Positions 30,928-42,452 of a DNA stretch of 64,000 bases are shown piece by piece (the stretch's first letter is position 1; the number at the start of each line of letters is the position of its first letter). A model generated the notes under the pieces. That model saw only the letters and a program-made list of their open reading frames with translations. It was not told where the DNA came from and made no database searches. The stretch is taken from NCBI RefSeq assembly GCF_000961885.1, contig NZ_JZKH01000038.1:1-64000 (forward strand), given 5' to 3'. The translations under genes and the position numbers were made by a program. Source of the DNA: Streptomyces rubellomurinus. Its GTDB lineage: Bacteria > Actinomycetota > Actinomycetes > Streptomycetales > Streptomycetaceae.

Positions 30928-31740
30928 ATGACGGCCAAGTCGGAGGACGAAGCGGACACCCGGCGGAGCGCCGCGCCCAGGAAGGGCAAGGACGCCGGCC
31001 CGGGCATCACCAACCCGTGGGCCCGCCCGCAGCGCCCCCGGCGCGAACAGCCGGTGCTCAGCCGCGAGCAGATCGTCCAGGAGGCGCTGGCCCTGCTGGA
31101 CGCCGAGGGCGTCGAGGCCCTGAGCATGCGCAAGCTCGGCACCCGCCTCAACGCCGGCGCCACCTCGCTGTACACCCACGTCGCCAACAAGGACGAGCTG
31201 CTGGCGCTGGTCGTCGACCAGGTCTTCGGCGAGCTGCCGATGCCGCGGGCCGAGGGCGCCGAGCAGCCGGAGGTCTGGCGCGCGGCCGTCGAGGGCTGCG
31301 CCGAGGACATGCGCGCGTGCATGCTGCGTCACCCGTGGATGGTCTCCGTGATGGGCGACGTCGGGATGGTGTACTTCGGCCCCAGCTGGATGCGGGTCTC
31401 CGAGGCGATGCTCGCCCTGATGGAGACGGCCGGCTTCGAACCCCGCGAGGCCAACGACGCGATGGGCGCCGTCATCGGCTACACCATCGGCTCGGCCAGC
31501 GTGGAGGCCGCCTGGCTCAGCGCGCTCAAGCGCAGCGGCCGCGACGAGCAGGAGTTCATGGACGAGATGCTGCCCGCCGTCATCGAGGCGACCAAGGACT
31601 ACCCGCGCCTGCACCGGCTGTACCACACGGCCGTGCAGCAGGACGTCGCGGACGGCCGGGACAGCGGCTTCCTCACCGGCGTCCGGCTGGTCCTGGACGG
31701 GGTCGAGGCCGCGCTGAAGGCCCGGCAGCAGCAGGGCTGA
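30928..31740 (+). CDS. TetR/AcrR repressor with extended N-terminus
   Basis: This 270-residue protein is long for TetR because of about 42 basic, disordered residues (TAKSEDEADTRRSAAPRKGKD) before the HTH LSREQIVQEALALLDAEGVEALSMRKLGTRLNAGATSLYTHVANKDELLALVVDQVF. The C-terminal half is the TetR_C domain. A GAAGGAGGG ribosome-binding site supports ATG 30928. It is the probable regulator of the divergent pump through the repeat array. Confidence 0.87.
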   Translation: MTAKSEDEADTRRSAAPRKGKDAGPGITNPWARPQRPRREQPVLSREQIVQEALALLDAEGVEALSMRKLGTRLNAGATSLYTHVANKDELLALVVDQVFGELPMPRAEGAEQPEVWRAAVEGCAEDMRACMLRHPWMVSVMGDVGMVYFGPSWMRVSEAMLALMETAGFEPREANDAMGAVIGYTIGSASVEAAWLSALKRSGRDEQEFMDEMLPAVIEATKDYPRLHRLYHTAVQQDVADGRDSGFLTGVRLVLDGVEAALKARQQQG

Positions 31741-31750
31741 CCGACCACGG

Positions 31751-31782
31751 GCGGGGGCGGTCCGCCGAACGGCCGCCCCCGC
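31751..31782. terminator. bidirectional hairpin terminator
   Basis: GCGGGGGCGG pairs with CCGCCCCCGC (31773-31782), with an inner CCG/CGG pair. It sits between the convergent TetR and VOC genes. Confidence 0.75.
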
Positions 31783-31783
31783 C

Positions 31784-31831
31784 GGACCGGCGCGCTCGGA
31801 CGCCTGCGGACCGGCGCGCTCCGACGCCTGC
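31784..31831. repeat. 24-bp tandem duplication
   Basis: Two 24-bp units (31784-31807 and 31808-31831) differ at one base. They lie between the terminator and the end of the VOC gene, and no function is seen. Confidence 0.8.
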
Positions 31832-31833
31832 GG

Positions 31834-32631
31834 TCAGGCGTCCTCGGTGCCCGGCCGCTCCCCCACCGTGCGGCCGAGGTCGATGATCCCGAACGCCGCG
31901 CCCTGCGGGTCGCCGACCGCCGCGAACCGGCCGAACGGGCTGTCCATCGGCCCGAAGTACACCTTCCCGCCGCGCGCCGTCAGCCGGTCGATCGCCGCGT
32001 CGGTGTCGTTCACCCCGAAGTAGACGCTGATGTACGAGGGCGCCTCGGGCGGCAGGAAGTCGCCCACCGCCGCCATCCGGCCCAGCACCGGCCGGTCGCC
32101 GACCTTGAACATCCGGTAGTCGAAGTCACCGCCGACCATCTTCAGCTCGCCGTACGGGAAGACCGCCGGGAAGAAGGCGTCCGCCTTCGCCGGCTCGCGG
32201 GTGATCACCTCCGCCCAGCAGAACGAGCCCGGCCCGTCCTGCTTCTCGAAGCCCGCGTGCACCCCGCCCTGCCAGACGCCGAACACCACGCCGCCCGGGT
32301 CCCTGGCGATCACCATGGTGCCGAAGTCGCCGACCGCCATCGGGCCCATCACCACCTCGCCGCCGGCCGCCCGGATCCGCTCGGCGGTGGCGGCCGCGTC
32401 CGGCGAGGCCAGGTACAGGCACCAGGCGGACTGCACCTCCTGGCCGGGCATCGGCGGCACGATCGCGGCGACGGCCTTGCCGTCCGAGTACGCCTGCGTG
32501 TAGTTCCCGTACTCCGACGAGCTCTCGCCGAAGGTCCAGCCCAGGACGTCGCCGTAGAAGGACTTCGCGCCCTCCAGGTCGGTGAACATCGCGTCGGCCC
32601 AACAGGGTGTGCCCTCAGGTAGCGCAGCCAT
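31834..32631 (-). CDS. VOC family protein with two glyoxalase-like domains
   Basis: This 265-residue protein is a tandem of two vicinal-oxygen-chelate domains. The first is CWADAMFTDLEGAKSFYGDVLGWTF to VIARDPGGVVFGVWQ. The second is FCWAEVITREPAKADAFFPAVFPYG to AAVGDPQGAAFGIIDL. Similar actinobacterial proteins are annotated as glyoxalase/bleomycin-resistance-like or hydroxylases (CFP30B type). The metal ligands are not all evident, so catalysis is uncertain. It is a monocistronic gene facing the TetR gene. Confidence 0.85.
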   Translation of the reverse strand: MAALPEGTPCWADAMFTDLEGAKSFYGDVLGWTFGESSSEYGNYTQAYSDGKAVAAIVPPMPGQEVQSAWCLYLASPDAAATAERIRAAGGEVVMGPMAVGDFGTMVIARDPGGVVFGVWQGGVHAGFEKQDGPGSFCWAEVITREPAKADAFFPAVFPYGELKMVGGDFDYRMFKVGDRPVLGRMAAVGDFLPPEAPSYISVYFGVNDTDAAIDRLTARGGKVYFGPMDSPFGRFAAVGDPQGAAFGIIDLGRTVGERPGTEDA

Positions 32632-32761
32632 GGTCCTGCCCTCGTGTGCGGCGATGCGCGCACGCCGGCGGGCGTGCGCGGCCCCCGACTCGCCAGCCTA
32701 GCCACGGCGCGGCGGACCCGCGCGGGATCGGGCCCGCGCGGGTGCTTTCCGACTCCCGCCG

Positions 32762-36178
<3,417 letters not shown>

Positions 36179-36391
36179 TCACCGCACCCGCCGGTAGGCG
36201 TACCGCCCGCGCACCCGCCGGACGAAGTACCGCCCGTGGCTCTCCGCCGCCAGCAACTCCCGGTGCACGCGGGCCGGCACGTCCGCGTAGGCGTACACCC
36301 GGCCGCCGGCGAACTCCAGCTCCAGCCGCCGCGCCAGCGGGTCGTAGCCGACCGAGCGCAGCACCGAGGAGTCCACCGCCGTACGGTCCAT
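36179..36391 (-). CDS. KTSC domain protein
   Basis: This 70-residue small beta-rich protein has the whole KTSC domain: VDSSVLRSVGYDPLARRLELEFAGGRVYAYADVPARVHRELLAAESHGRYFVRRVRGRYAYRRV. The name-giving KTSC is replaced by VDSS here. It is possibly RNA- or nucleic-acid-binding, with function unknown. It is a lone gene between the HhH-GPD gene and an MFS gene. Confidence 0.85.
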   Translation of the reverse strand: MDRTAVDSSVLRSVGYDPLARRLELEFAGGRVYAYADVPARVHRELLAAESHGRYFVRRVRGRYAYRRVR

Positions 36392-36405
36392 GGCATCCCA
36401 GTGTG

Positions 36406-36448
36406 CGCCGAGGGCCCCGGCCGCGCATCGCGACCGGGGCCCTCGGCG
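36406..36448 (-). terminator. hairpin terminator of MFS gene 36462
   Basis: CGCCGAGGGCCCCGG (36406-36420) and CCGGGGCCCTCGGCG (36434-36448) form a perfect 15-bp stem with a 13-nt loop, just past the minus-strand MFS stop. Confidence 0.82.
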
Positions 36449-36461
36449 GGCGGGACCTCCG

Positions 36462-37967
36462 TCAGACCAGGGCGGGCTCGCGCCGGTCCGCAGCGCCCTC
36501 GACCCCGCCCTCGACCCCGCCCCCGGCGACGACCCCGGCCGCGCCCGCCCGCCGCTTCGGCAGCGCGAACATCAGCAGGAACACCACCGCCAGCACCCCC
36601 GCGACCCACCACATCGCGTGCACGAAGGCCCCGCCGAAGGCCGTCCCGACCGCCTCCGGCGCGACCCGGTCGTCCATCGCCCCGAAGAAGGCGACCGACA
36701 CCAGCCCGAGCCCGAGCGCGTTCCCCACCTGCTGCACGGTGTTGATCAGCCCGGACGCCGATCCGGCTTGGTCGCGCGGCACCTGCGCCAGCACGGCGTC
36801 GGTGATCGGCGCGACCACCAGCCCCATCCCGAGGCCCATCACGATCAGCGGCAGCGCCATCTGCCAGGGCGCGATGCCCGTCCCGTACCGGTCCGCCGCC
36901 GCGAGGTAGAGCAGCACGCCGACCAGCATCAGCAGCGCGCCGGCCTGCAGGACCCGCCGACCGAACCGCGGCACCAGCTTCTGCACGGACAGGCCGGCGG
37001 CGGTGGAGACGGCAAGCGAGAACGGGATGCCGGTGGCGCCGGCCTTGAGCGGGCTCCAGCCCAGGCCGAGCTGCATGTACAGCGTCCAGACCAGGAAGAA
37101 GATCCCGAGCGCGACGTTGAAGGCGGTCTGCACGGCGATGCCGGCCACGAAGGACCGCACCCGGAACAGCGACAGCTCCACCAGCGGCGAGCCGTCCCGC
37201 CGGGTCTTGACCTTCTCGTACGCCACGAAGAGCGCGAACACCGGCAGGCTGCCGGCCATCGACAGGTACCCCCACAGCGGCCAGCCGGCCTCCCGCCCGT
37301 GCGTCAGCGGGTAGATCAGCATCAGCAGCGCGAGGCTCGCCAGCAGTACGCCCACCAGGTCCAGCTTGAGGGCCCGGTCGGCCTTGGACTCGTCGATGAA
37401 GCGGCGGCCGAGCAGCAGGCCGGCGATGCCGACCGGCAGGTTGATCAGGAAGATCGGCCGCCAGGCGAGGCCGAACAGGTCGCCCTCGGTGAGCAGCGCG
37501 CCGATCATCGGGCCGGAGACCGCGCCCAGCCCGACCACCGCCCCGAACATGCCGAACACCTTGCCGCGCTCCTCCGCCGGGAAGCTCGCGTGGATGATCG
37601 ACAGCACCTGCGGCACCATCAGCGCCGCCGTCCCGCCCTGGAACACCCGCATCGCGACCAGCATCTCCGGCCCGGAGGCCAGCCCGCACAGCGCCGAGGC
37701 CAGGGTGAAGCCGCCGATCCCGATCAGGAACAGCCGCCGGCGCCCGTGCACGTCGCCCAGCCGGCCGCCGGTGATCAGCCCGATCGCGAAGGCCAGCGCG
37801 TACCCGCCGGTGACCCACTGGACGGCGCCGAAGGAGGCGCCGGTGTCCGCCTGGATGCTCGGGATCGCGATGTTGACGATGGTCACGTCCACCAGGTCCA
37901 TGAAGGAGGCGACCATCACGATCGCCAACGCGATCCACCTCCGCCGGTCTCCGCCCGCCGTACTCAT
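36462..37967 (-). CDS. DHA2-family MFS drug transporter
   Basis: This 501-residue, 14-helix pump includes IALAIVMVASFMDLVDVTIVNIAIPSIQADTGASFGAVQWVTGGYALAFAIGLITGGRLGDVHGRRRLFLIG, with the acidic helix-1 motif (DLVDVTIVN) and motif A. GAVVGLGAVSGPMIGALL is motif C. ATG 37967 is chosen for GAGGAG about 7 nt upstream. It is divergent from a WYL-domain regulator. It is a paralogue-type match to the pump at 29137. Confidence 0.9.
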   Translation of the reverse strand: MSTAGGDRRRWIALAIVMVASFMDLVDVTIVNIAIPSIQADTGASFGAVQWVTGGYALAFAIGLITGGRLGDVHGRRRLFLIGIGGFTLASALCGLASGPEMLVAMRVFQGGTAALMVPQVLSIIHASFPAEERGKVFGMFGAVVGLGAVSGPMIGALLTEGDLFGLAWRPIFLINLPVGIAGLLLGRRFIDESKADRALKLDLVGVLLASLALLMLIYPLTHGREAGWPLWGYLSMAGSLPVFALFVAYEKVKTRRDGSPLVELSLFRVRSFVAGIAVQTAFNVALGIFFLVWTLYMQLGLGWSPLKAGATGIPFSLAVSTAAGLSVQKLVPRFGRRVLQAGALLMLVGVLLYLAAADRYGTGIAPWQMALPLIVMGLGMGLVVAPITDAVLAQVPRDQAGSASGLINTVQQVGNALGLGLVSVAFFGAMDDRVAPEAVGTAFGGAFVHAMWWVAGVLAVVFLLMFALPKRRAGAAGVVAGGGVEGGVEGAADRREPALV

Positions 37968-38067
37968 CCGGTACTCCTCGCCCGCCTCGCTCGTCTGCTG
38001 CACGTCCACGACGGTAGGCGGCATCTAGGTCAGTTCCTGTCCCAGTTCGTCCGGCATGCTGGGAGGC

Positions 38068-39042
38068 ATGACCGACACCCCGGCCCGGCTGCTGACCCTG
38101 CTGTCCCTGCTGCAGACCCCGCGCGAGTGGCCCGGCAGCGAACTCGCCGAACGCCTCGGCGTCAGCCCGCGCACCATCCGGCGCGACATCGACCGGCTGC
38201 GCGACCTCGGCTACCCGGTGCAGGCGACGCTGGGCGCGGTCGGCGGCTACCGGCTGGTCGCGGGCACCGCGATGCCGCCGCTGCTGCTGGACGACGAGGA
38301 GGCGGTGGCCATCGCGGTCGGGCTCCGGGCGGCGGCCGGGCACGCCGTGGTCGGCATCGAGGAGGCGTCCGTCCGGGCGCTCGGCAAGCTGCTCCAGGTG
38401 CTGCCGAGCCGGCTGCGGCACCGGGTCGGCACGCTGAACACCGCCACCCTCCCGCTCCCCGGGGACGGCCCGACCGTCGACCCGGAGGACCTGACGGTGC
38501 TCGCGAACGCCGTCGCCAACCGGGAGCGGCTGCGCTTCGCCTACCGCGCCTACGACGGCGCCGAGACCCGGCGCCTCGTCGAACCCGAGCGGCTGGTCTC
38601 GGCCGGCCGCCGCTGGTACCTGGTCGGCTACGACCTCGACCGCGACGACTGGCGGCTGTTCCGCGTCGACCGGCTGAGCGAGCCCTTCGCCACCGGCGCC
38701 CGCTTCACCCCGCGCCCGTTGCCCGCCGAGGACGCCGCCGCGTTCGTGGCGAGCAAGCTGCGCCGCCCGTCGGCCGCCGTCGAGGTGGTCGCCACCGTGC
38801 ACGCCCCGGCGCGCAGCGTCCGGGCCCGCTTCAAGCCGAACGACTCCGAGATCGAGCCGATCGACGAGCACAGCTGCCGCCTCCGCTCGCGCGCCGACTC
38901 CCTGGAGTACACGGCGATGCGGTTGCTGATGCTGGACTGCGCCTTCGAGGTGCACGAGCCGCCGGAGCTGCGCGCCCACCTGCGCGGGCTCGCCGAGCGC
39001 GCCGACCGGGCGGCGGGGACCGGGCGTCAGGCCGAGACCTGA
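38068..39042 (+). CDS. YafY/WYL-domain transcriptional regulator
   Basis: This 324-residue protein has an N-terminal HTH_11 (ARLLTLLSLLQTPREWPGSELAERLGVSPRTIRRDIDRLRDLGYPVQATLGAVGGYRL) and a WYL ligand-binding domain (about residues 140-215, including RRWYLVGYDLDRDDWRLFRVDRL) with a WCX C-terminal domain. ATG 38068 follows GGGAGG. The divergent gap contains CAGTTCCTGTCCCAGTTCG repeats, the likely operator. It probably regulates the divergent MFS pump. Its 3' end overlaps the convergent 39027 gene by 16 bp. Confidence 0.88.
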   Translation: MTDTPARLLTLLSLLQTPREWPGSELAERLGVSPRTIRRDIDRLRDLGYPVQATLGAVGGYRLVAGTAMPPLLLDDEEAVAIAVGLRAAAGHAVVGIEEASVRALGKLLQVLPSRLRHRVGTLNTATLPLPGDGPTVDPEDLTVLANAVANRERLRFAYRAYDGAETRRLVEPERLVSAGRRWYLVGYDLDRDDWRLFRVDRLSEPFATGARFTPRPLPAEDAAAFVASKLRRPSAAVEVVATVHAPARSVRARFKPNDSEIEPIDEHSCRLRSRADSLEYTAMRLLMLDCAFEVHEPPELRAHLRGLAERADRAAGTGRQAET

Positions 39043-39911
39043 TACCAGCCGTTCCCCGCGCGGAACCACAGCACGCCGTCCCGGCCGTGCGCGCGCTGCC
39101 GGTCCAGTTCGCCGGACAGCCCCACCCGTCGCTTCGCGGTCCGCTTCCACTCCTTGCCGACGAGCAGGTGCCAGGTCAGCTCGCCGTCCTTGGTGAGGAA
39201 GACGCCCTCCCGGCCACGGACGGCGAACCCGATCGGCAGCCGGACCGGGCTGCGCGTCGTGGTCGACGCCCCGCCGACCGGGTCGACCCGGGTGAGGTAG
39301 CTGCCCGAGGAGCTCGGGTACCAGGCCAGCCACGCGCACCCGCCCTCGGTCGCACCGGCCAGACCCTCCAGCGGTTCGCCGGGCAGGCCGCTCGGGCTCC
39401 ACACCGCCCGGCCCGCCGTGTCGGCGGCCCGCAACCCCGCGGCGGCCATCGGGTGGTCGCCGAAGATGCCCTCGTCCCCGTAGGCCATCCAGATCCGGCC
39501 GTCCCGGTCGGTCACCAGCACGGGCATGTCGTCGCCGAGGGAGAGCTCCGCCTCCGGCGTCCCGTCCGGGCCGAACACGACGCCGTTGGGCAGCCAGCCG
39601 TCGTCCTCCTCGTCGGCCCGGTAGTCGGCCAGCAGCACCCGCCGGCCCGGCAGCAGCGCCAGGTGGTCCGGTAGGACCTCGACCCCGGTGAGCGGCACCC
39701 GCCACTCGCCCTGCCGGCCGAGCACCACCACCTCGCCGTCGTACGGCAGCGTCACGGACGGCCACGAGCCGGCCGGCGCCGTGTACTGCTCCGGCACCAG
39801 CAGCACGGCCAACTCGCCGTCCGGCCCGACCGTCCAGGCCCGGGCCCGGCGGCCGGCCGTCAGTTCCTCCTCGGGCAGCCGCCAGACCTCGACCGGACGA
39901 TCGGGGGTCAC
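39027..39911 (-). CDS. hypothetical protein, beta-propeller-like
   Basis: This 294-residue soluble protein has regularly spaced strands such as ARAWTVGPDGELAVLLVPEQY, EVVVLGRQGEWRVPLTGVEVLPDHLALLPGRRVLLADYRAD, VLVTDRDGRIWMAYGDEGIFG and VFLTKDGELTWHLLVGKEW, which suggest a beta-propeller. The GTG at 39911 lies 5 bp after the PEBP gene stop, so the two are one operon. No signal peptide is seen. Function is unknown. Confidence 0.68.
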   Translation of the reverse strand: MTPDRPVEVWRLPEEELTAGRRARAWTVGPDGELAVLLVPEQYTAPAGSWPSVTLPYDGEVVVLGRQGEWRVPLTGVEVLPDHLALLPGRRVLLADYRADEEDDGWLPNGVVFGPDGTPEAELSLGDDMPVLVTDRDGRIWMAYGDEGIFGDHPMAAAGLRAADTAGRAVWSPSGLPGEPLEGLAGATEGGCAWLAWYPSSSGSYLTRVDPVGGASTTTRSPVRLPIGFAVRGREGVFLTKDGELTWHLLVGKEWKRTAKRRVGLSGELDRQRAHGRDGVLWFRAGNGWYQVSA

Positions 39912-39916
39912 GGTGC

Positions 39917-40435
39917 TCAGACCCCGTACTCGGCGGTCAGCAGCGCGCGGCCCAGCGTGTGGAAGGTCAGGTGGAATCCGACCTGCGCCGGCGGGGTGTC
40001 GGCGGTGACGTCCAGCTCCGCCACGTCCAGCGCGTGCACCGCGAAGACGTACCGGTGCGGCGCGCCGGGCGGCGGGGCGGCGCCGTCGTACTGGTTCCCC
40101 GGGAAGTCGTTGCGGCCGTGGAAGGAGGCGTCGCCGGGCAGGCTCGCGTCCGAGGAGCCGGCGCCGCGCGGCAGTTCGGTGGTGTCGGCGGGCAGGTTGA
40201 GCGCCAGCCAGTGCCACCAGCCGGAGCCGGTCGGCGCGTCCGGGTCGTAGCAGGTGACGGCGATGCCCCGGGTGCCCTCCGGCAGCCCCGACCAGGCCAG
40301 CTGCGGCGAGAGGTTGCCGCCGGCGTGGAGGAACTCCCGCGCCAGCGTGCCGCCTTCGGTGATGTCCTCACTGCTCAGCGGGAAGGACGGCACCTGCGGC
40401 AGGAACTCGTACGGCAGCGGCGGACGAACACTCAT
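39917..40435 (-). CDS. YbhB/YbcL-type PEBP (Raf-kinase-inhibitor-like) protein
   Basis: This 172-residue phosphatidylethanolamine-binding-like protein contains NLSPQLAWSGLPEGTRGIAVTCYDPDAPTGSGWWHWLALNLPADTTELPRGAG, the family DPDAP ligand motif, then HRYVFAVHALDV. GAGAGG precedes ATG 40435. It is cytoplasmic. It is the first gene of an operon with the propeller-like protein. Confidence 0.87.
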   Translation of the reverse strand: MSVRPPLPYEFLPQVPSFPLSSEDITEGGTLAREFLHAGGNLSPQLAWSGLPEGTRGIAVTCYDPDAPTGSGWWHWLALNLPADTTELPRGAGSSDASLPGDASFHGRNDFPGNQYDGAAPPPGAPHRYVFAVHALDVAELDVTADTPPAQVGFHLTFHTLGRALLTAEYGV

Positions 40436-40517
40436 GGGGTGCACCTCTCGGGGTCGGACGACACGGATCACTGTAATGGGGTGCACGACCGATTCGGCCG
40501 CCCCTACAGTCGACGTC

Positions 40518-41192
40518 ATGGCCTCCAAACTCGCCCAGTTGCTCTCGGATTCCCGCCGCGCGCTGATGACCATGCTCGGGATCCAGGCCGTCATCTGGAC
40601 GGTGCAGGTGGTGAACTGGCTGGACGACTACGACCTGTCCCGGGACTACGGCCTGCGCGCGGAGCGGGTGGACGACCTGCCCGCGATGTTCACCATGCCG
40701 TTCCTGCACTTCAGTTGGGGCCACATCGTGGCCAACTCCTGGCCGCTGTTCGTGCTCGGCTTCCTGGCCGCCTACCGGGGCATGCGGAAGTTCCTGCTGG
40801 CCAGCCTGGTGATCACGGTGTCCGGCGGGCTCACGGTCTGGCTGCTGGCGGGCTCGAACACCGTGACGGCCGGGGCGAGCGGCATGGTCTACGGCTACCT
40901 CGGCTACGTGGTGCTGCGCGGGATCCTCGACCGCAACGTGCTGGACGCGGTCGTCGGCCTCGGCGTCGCCGCCACCTACTGGACGATCCTGATCGGCGTG
41001 CTGCCGGTCGCCCACGGCGTCAGCTGGCAGGGCCACCTCGGCGGGCTGATCGGCGGACTGGCGGCCGCCGCCCTGCTCCGCGACGGGGCGAAGCCGAAGC
41101 CCGCCCCCGCGTCCACCGCGTCCACCGCACCCGCCGCCTCGAACAGCCCCCACGCCGACCTGCTCAAGCAGCTCGACGACCTCGGCCTCTGA
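40518..41192 (+). CDS. rhomboid-family intramembrane protease
   Basis: This 224-residue protein has six helices. The catalytic Ser is in AGASGMVYGYLGY (GxSG) and the catalytic His in QGHLGGLIGG; HFSWGHIVANSWPLFVLG is the conserved loop and helix 2. The C-terminal tail is Ala/Pro-rich. TACAGT (40505-40510) lies exactly 7 nt before ATG 40518, so the mRNA is probably leaderless. It cleaves transmembrane substrates that are not identified here. Confidence 0.88.
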   Translation: MASKLAQLLSDSRRALMTMLGIQAVIWTVQVVNWLDDYDLSRDYGLRAERVDDLPAMFTMPFLHFSWGHIVANSWPLFVLGFLAAYRGMRKFLLASLVITVSGGLTVWLLAGSNTVTAGASGMVYGYLGYVVLRGILDRNVLDAVVGLGVAATYWTILIGVLPVAHGVSWQGHLGGLIGGLAAAALLRDGAKPKPAPASTASTAPAASNSPHADLLKQLDDLGL

Positions 41193-41284
41193 GATCCCTC
41201 CAGCGGGTGTCAGGTATAGACCATTCCCACCCCGGCGGCTAGCGTGGGCGGCGCACCAGCCCGCCCCCGCTCCGGAGCCGCACC

Positions 41285-42451
41285 GTGGAGTCGTCCGTCC
41301 TCGCCTTCGCCACCGACCTGCTCGACGAGGGCGCCGACGCCTTCTTCGGCAACCTCACCGACCGCGCCCGGGTCGGCGGCGTCACCCTCGCCTCGGTCTA
41401 CCACGAGGCCCGCGACGTCTTCCCGCACAACCCCCGCCGGGTGGTCCGCTACCTGGAGCCCGGCGCCGCGTACTTCCGCCCCGACCCGGCCGCCTGGCGG
41501 GGCCGGCGCCTCGCGCCCGTCCCGTCCACCGCGATCGGCGAGCACGACCCCTTCGCCGAGGCCGCCGCGCAGGCCGGCCGCCGCAGCCTGAAGCTGCACG
41601 CCTGGACGGTGTTCTGCCACAACGACCGGCTCGGCTTCGCCCACCCCGACTGCTCCCCGGCCAACGCCTTCGGCGACCGCCACCTCACGGAGCTCTGCCC
41701 GGCCAACCCGGAGGTCCGGGAGTACGCCCTCACCCTGGTCGCCGAGCTCGCCCGGTACGGCGTGGACGCGGTCCGCGCCGAGTCCCCGCACTTCCACGGC
41801 CTGCGCCACGGCTACCACCACGAGCGCTACTTCGAGGAGCTGGGCCCGACCGCCGAGGCCCTGCTCGGCGTCTGCTTCTGCCCGCACTGCCGCGCCGCCG
41901 CCGTCCGCGCGGGCGTCCCGGCCGACGAGGTCGCCGCGGCGGTCCGGACGGAACTGCGCCGCCGGCTGGCCGACGAGCGGGCCGCCGCCGAGCCCGCCGA
42001 CCTGAGCGCCCTCGCGGACGGCGCCTTCGCCGCGTACGTGGACGCCTCCGCCGCCACCGTCACCTCGCTCGCCGCCGACCTCACCGAGCAGGCCCGCCGG
42101 CACGGCATGCGGCTGAGCTTCATGGACGGCGGCGGCCCCGGCCGGGGCTGGCTCGCCGGCATCGACCTGCCCGCCCTCACCAAGGTCGTCGACCAGATCG
42201 AGACGCTCGGCTACGCGAGGACCCCGGAGGCCGTCCGGGAGAAGCTCGCCGCCTTCGCCCTGCACGGCGTCCGCCCGCAGGACATGGCGGTGATCCTGCG
42301 CCCGATGGCCGCCGACTGCGACGGCCCGGAGAACCTCGCCGCCAAGATCGCCGTCCTGCGCGAACTCGGCGTGCCCGAGGTCGAGTTCTACCACTACGGC
42401 CTGATGCGGCTGTCCTCCCTGGACCGGATCGGCGCCGCCCTCTCCGGCTGA
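41285..42451 (+). CDS. hypothetical glycoside-hydrolase-like TIM-barrel protein
   Basis: This 388-residue protein has no signal peptide, and I do not recognise the family. A TIM barrel of alpha-amylase/GH10-like type is suggested by LHAWTVFCHNDRLGFAHPDCSPANAFGD, by PANPEVREYALTLVAELARYGVDAVRAESPHFHGL (a strand-4-like carboxylate) and by LSFMDGGGPG. CFCPHCRAAA gives a CxxC pair that could bind metal. GTG 41285 has GGAG 8 nt upstream. It is convergent with the HerA-like gene with 1 bp between stops. Confidence 0.55.
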   Translation: MESSVLAFATDLLDEGADAFFGNLTDRARVGGVTLASVYHEARDVFPHNPRRVVRYLEPGAAYFRPDPAAWRGRRLAPVPSTAIGEHDPFAEAAAQAGRRSLKLHAWTVFCHNDRLGFAHPDCSPANAFGDRHLTELCPANPEVREYALTLVAELARYGVDAVRAESPHFHGLRHGYHHERYFEELGPTAEALLGVCFCPHCRAAAVRAGVPADEVAAAVRTELRRRLADERAAAEPADLSALADGAFAAYVDASAATVTSLAADLTEQARRHGMRLSFMDGGGPGRGWLAGIDLPALTKVVDQIETLGYARTPEAVREKLAAFALHGVRPQDMAVILRPMAADCDGPENLAAKIAVLRELGVPEVEFYHYGLMRLSSLDRIGAALSG

Positions 42452-42452
42452 C

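Noticed and set aside
27721..31740. 1339-codon plus-strand open frame
   Set aside because: It runs antisense to the clear GrpB and MFS genes and only its 3' end (from 30928) is the TetR gene. The rest is Arg/Gly/Pro/His shadow sequence typical of GC-rich DNA.
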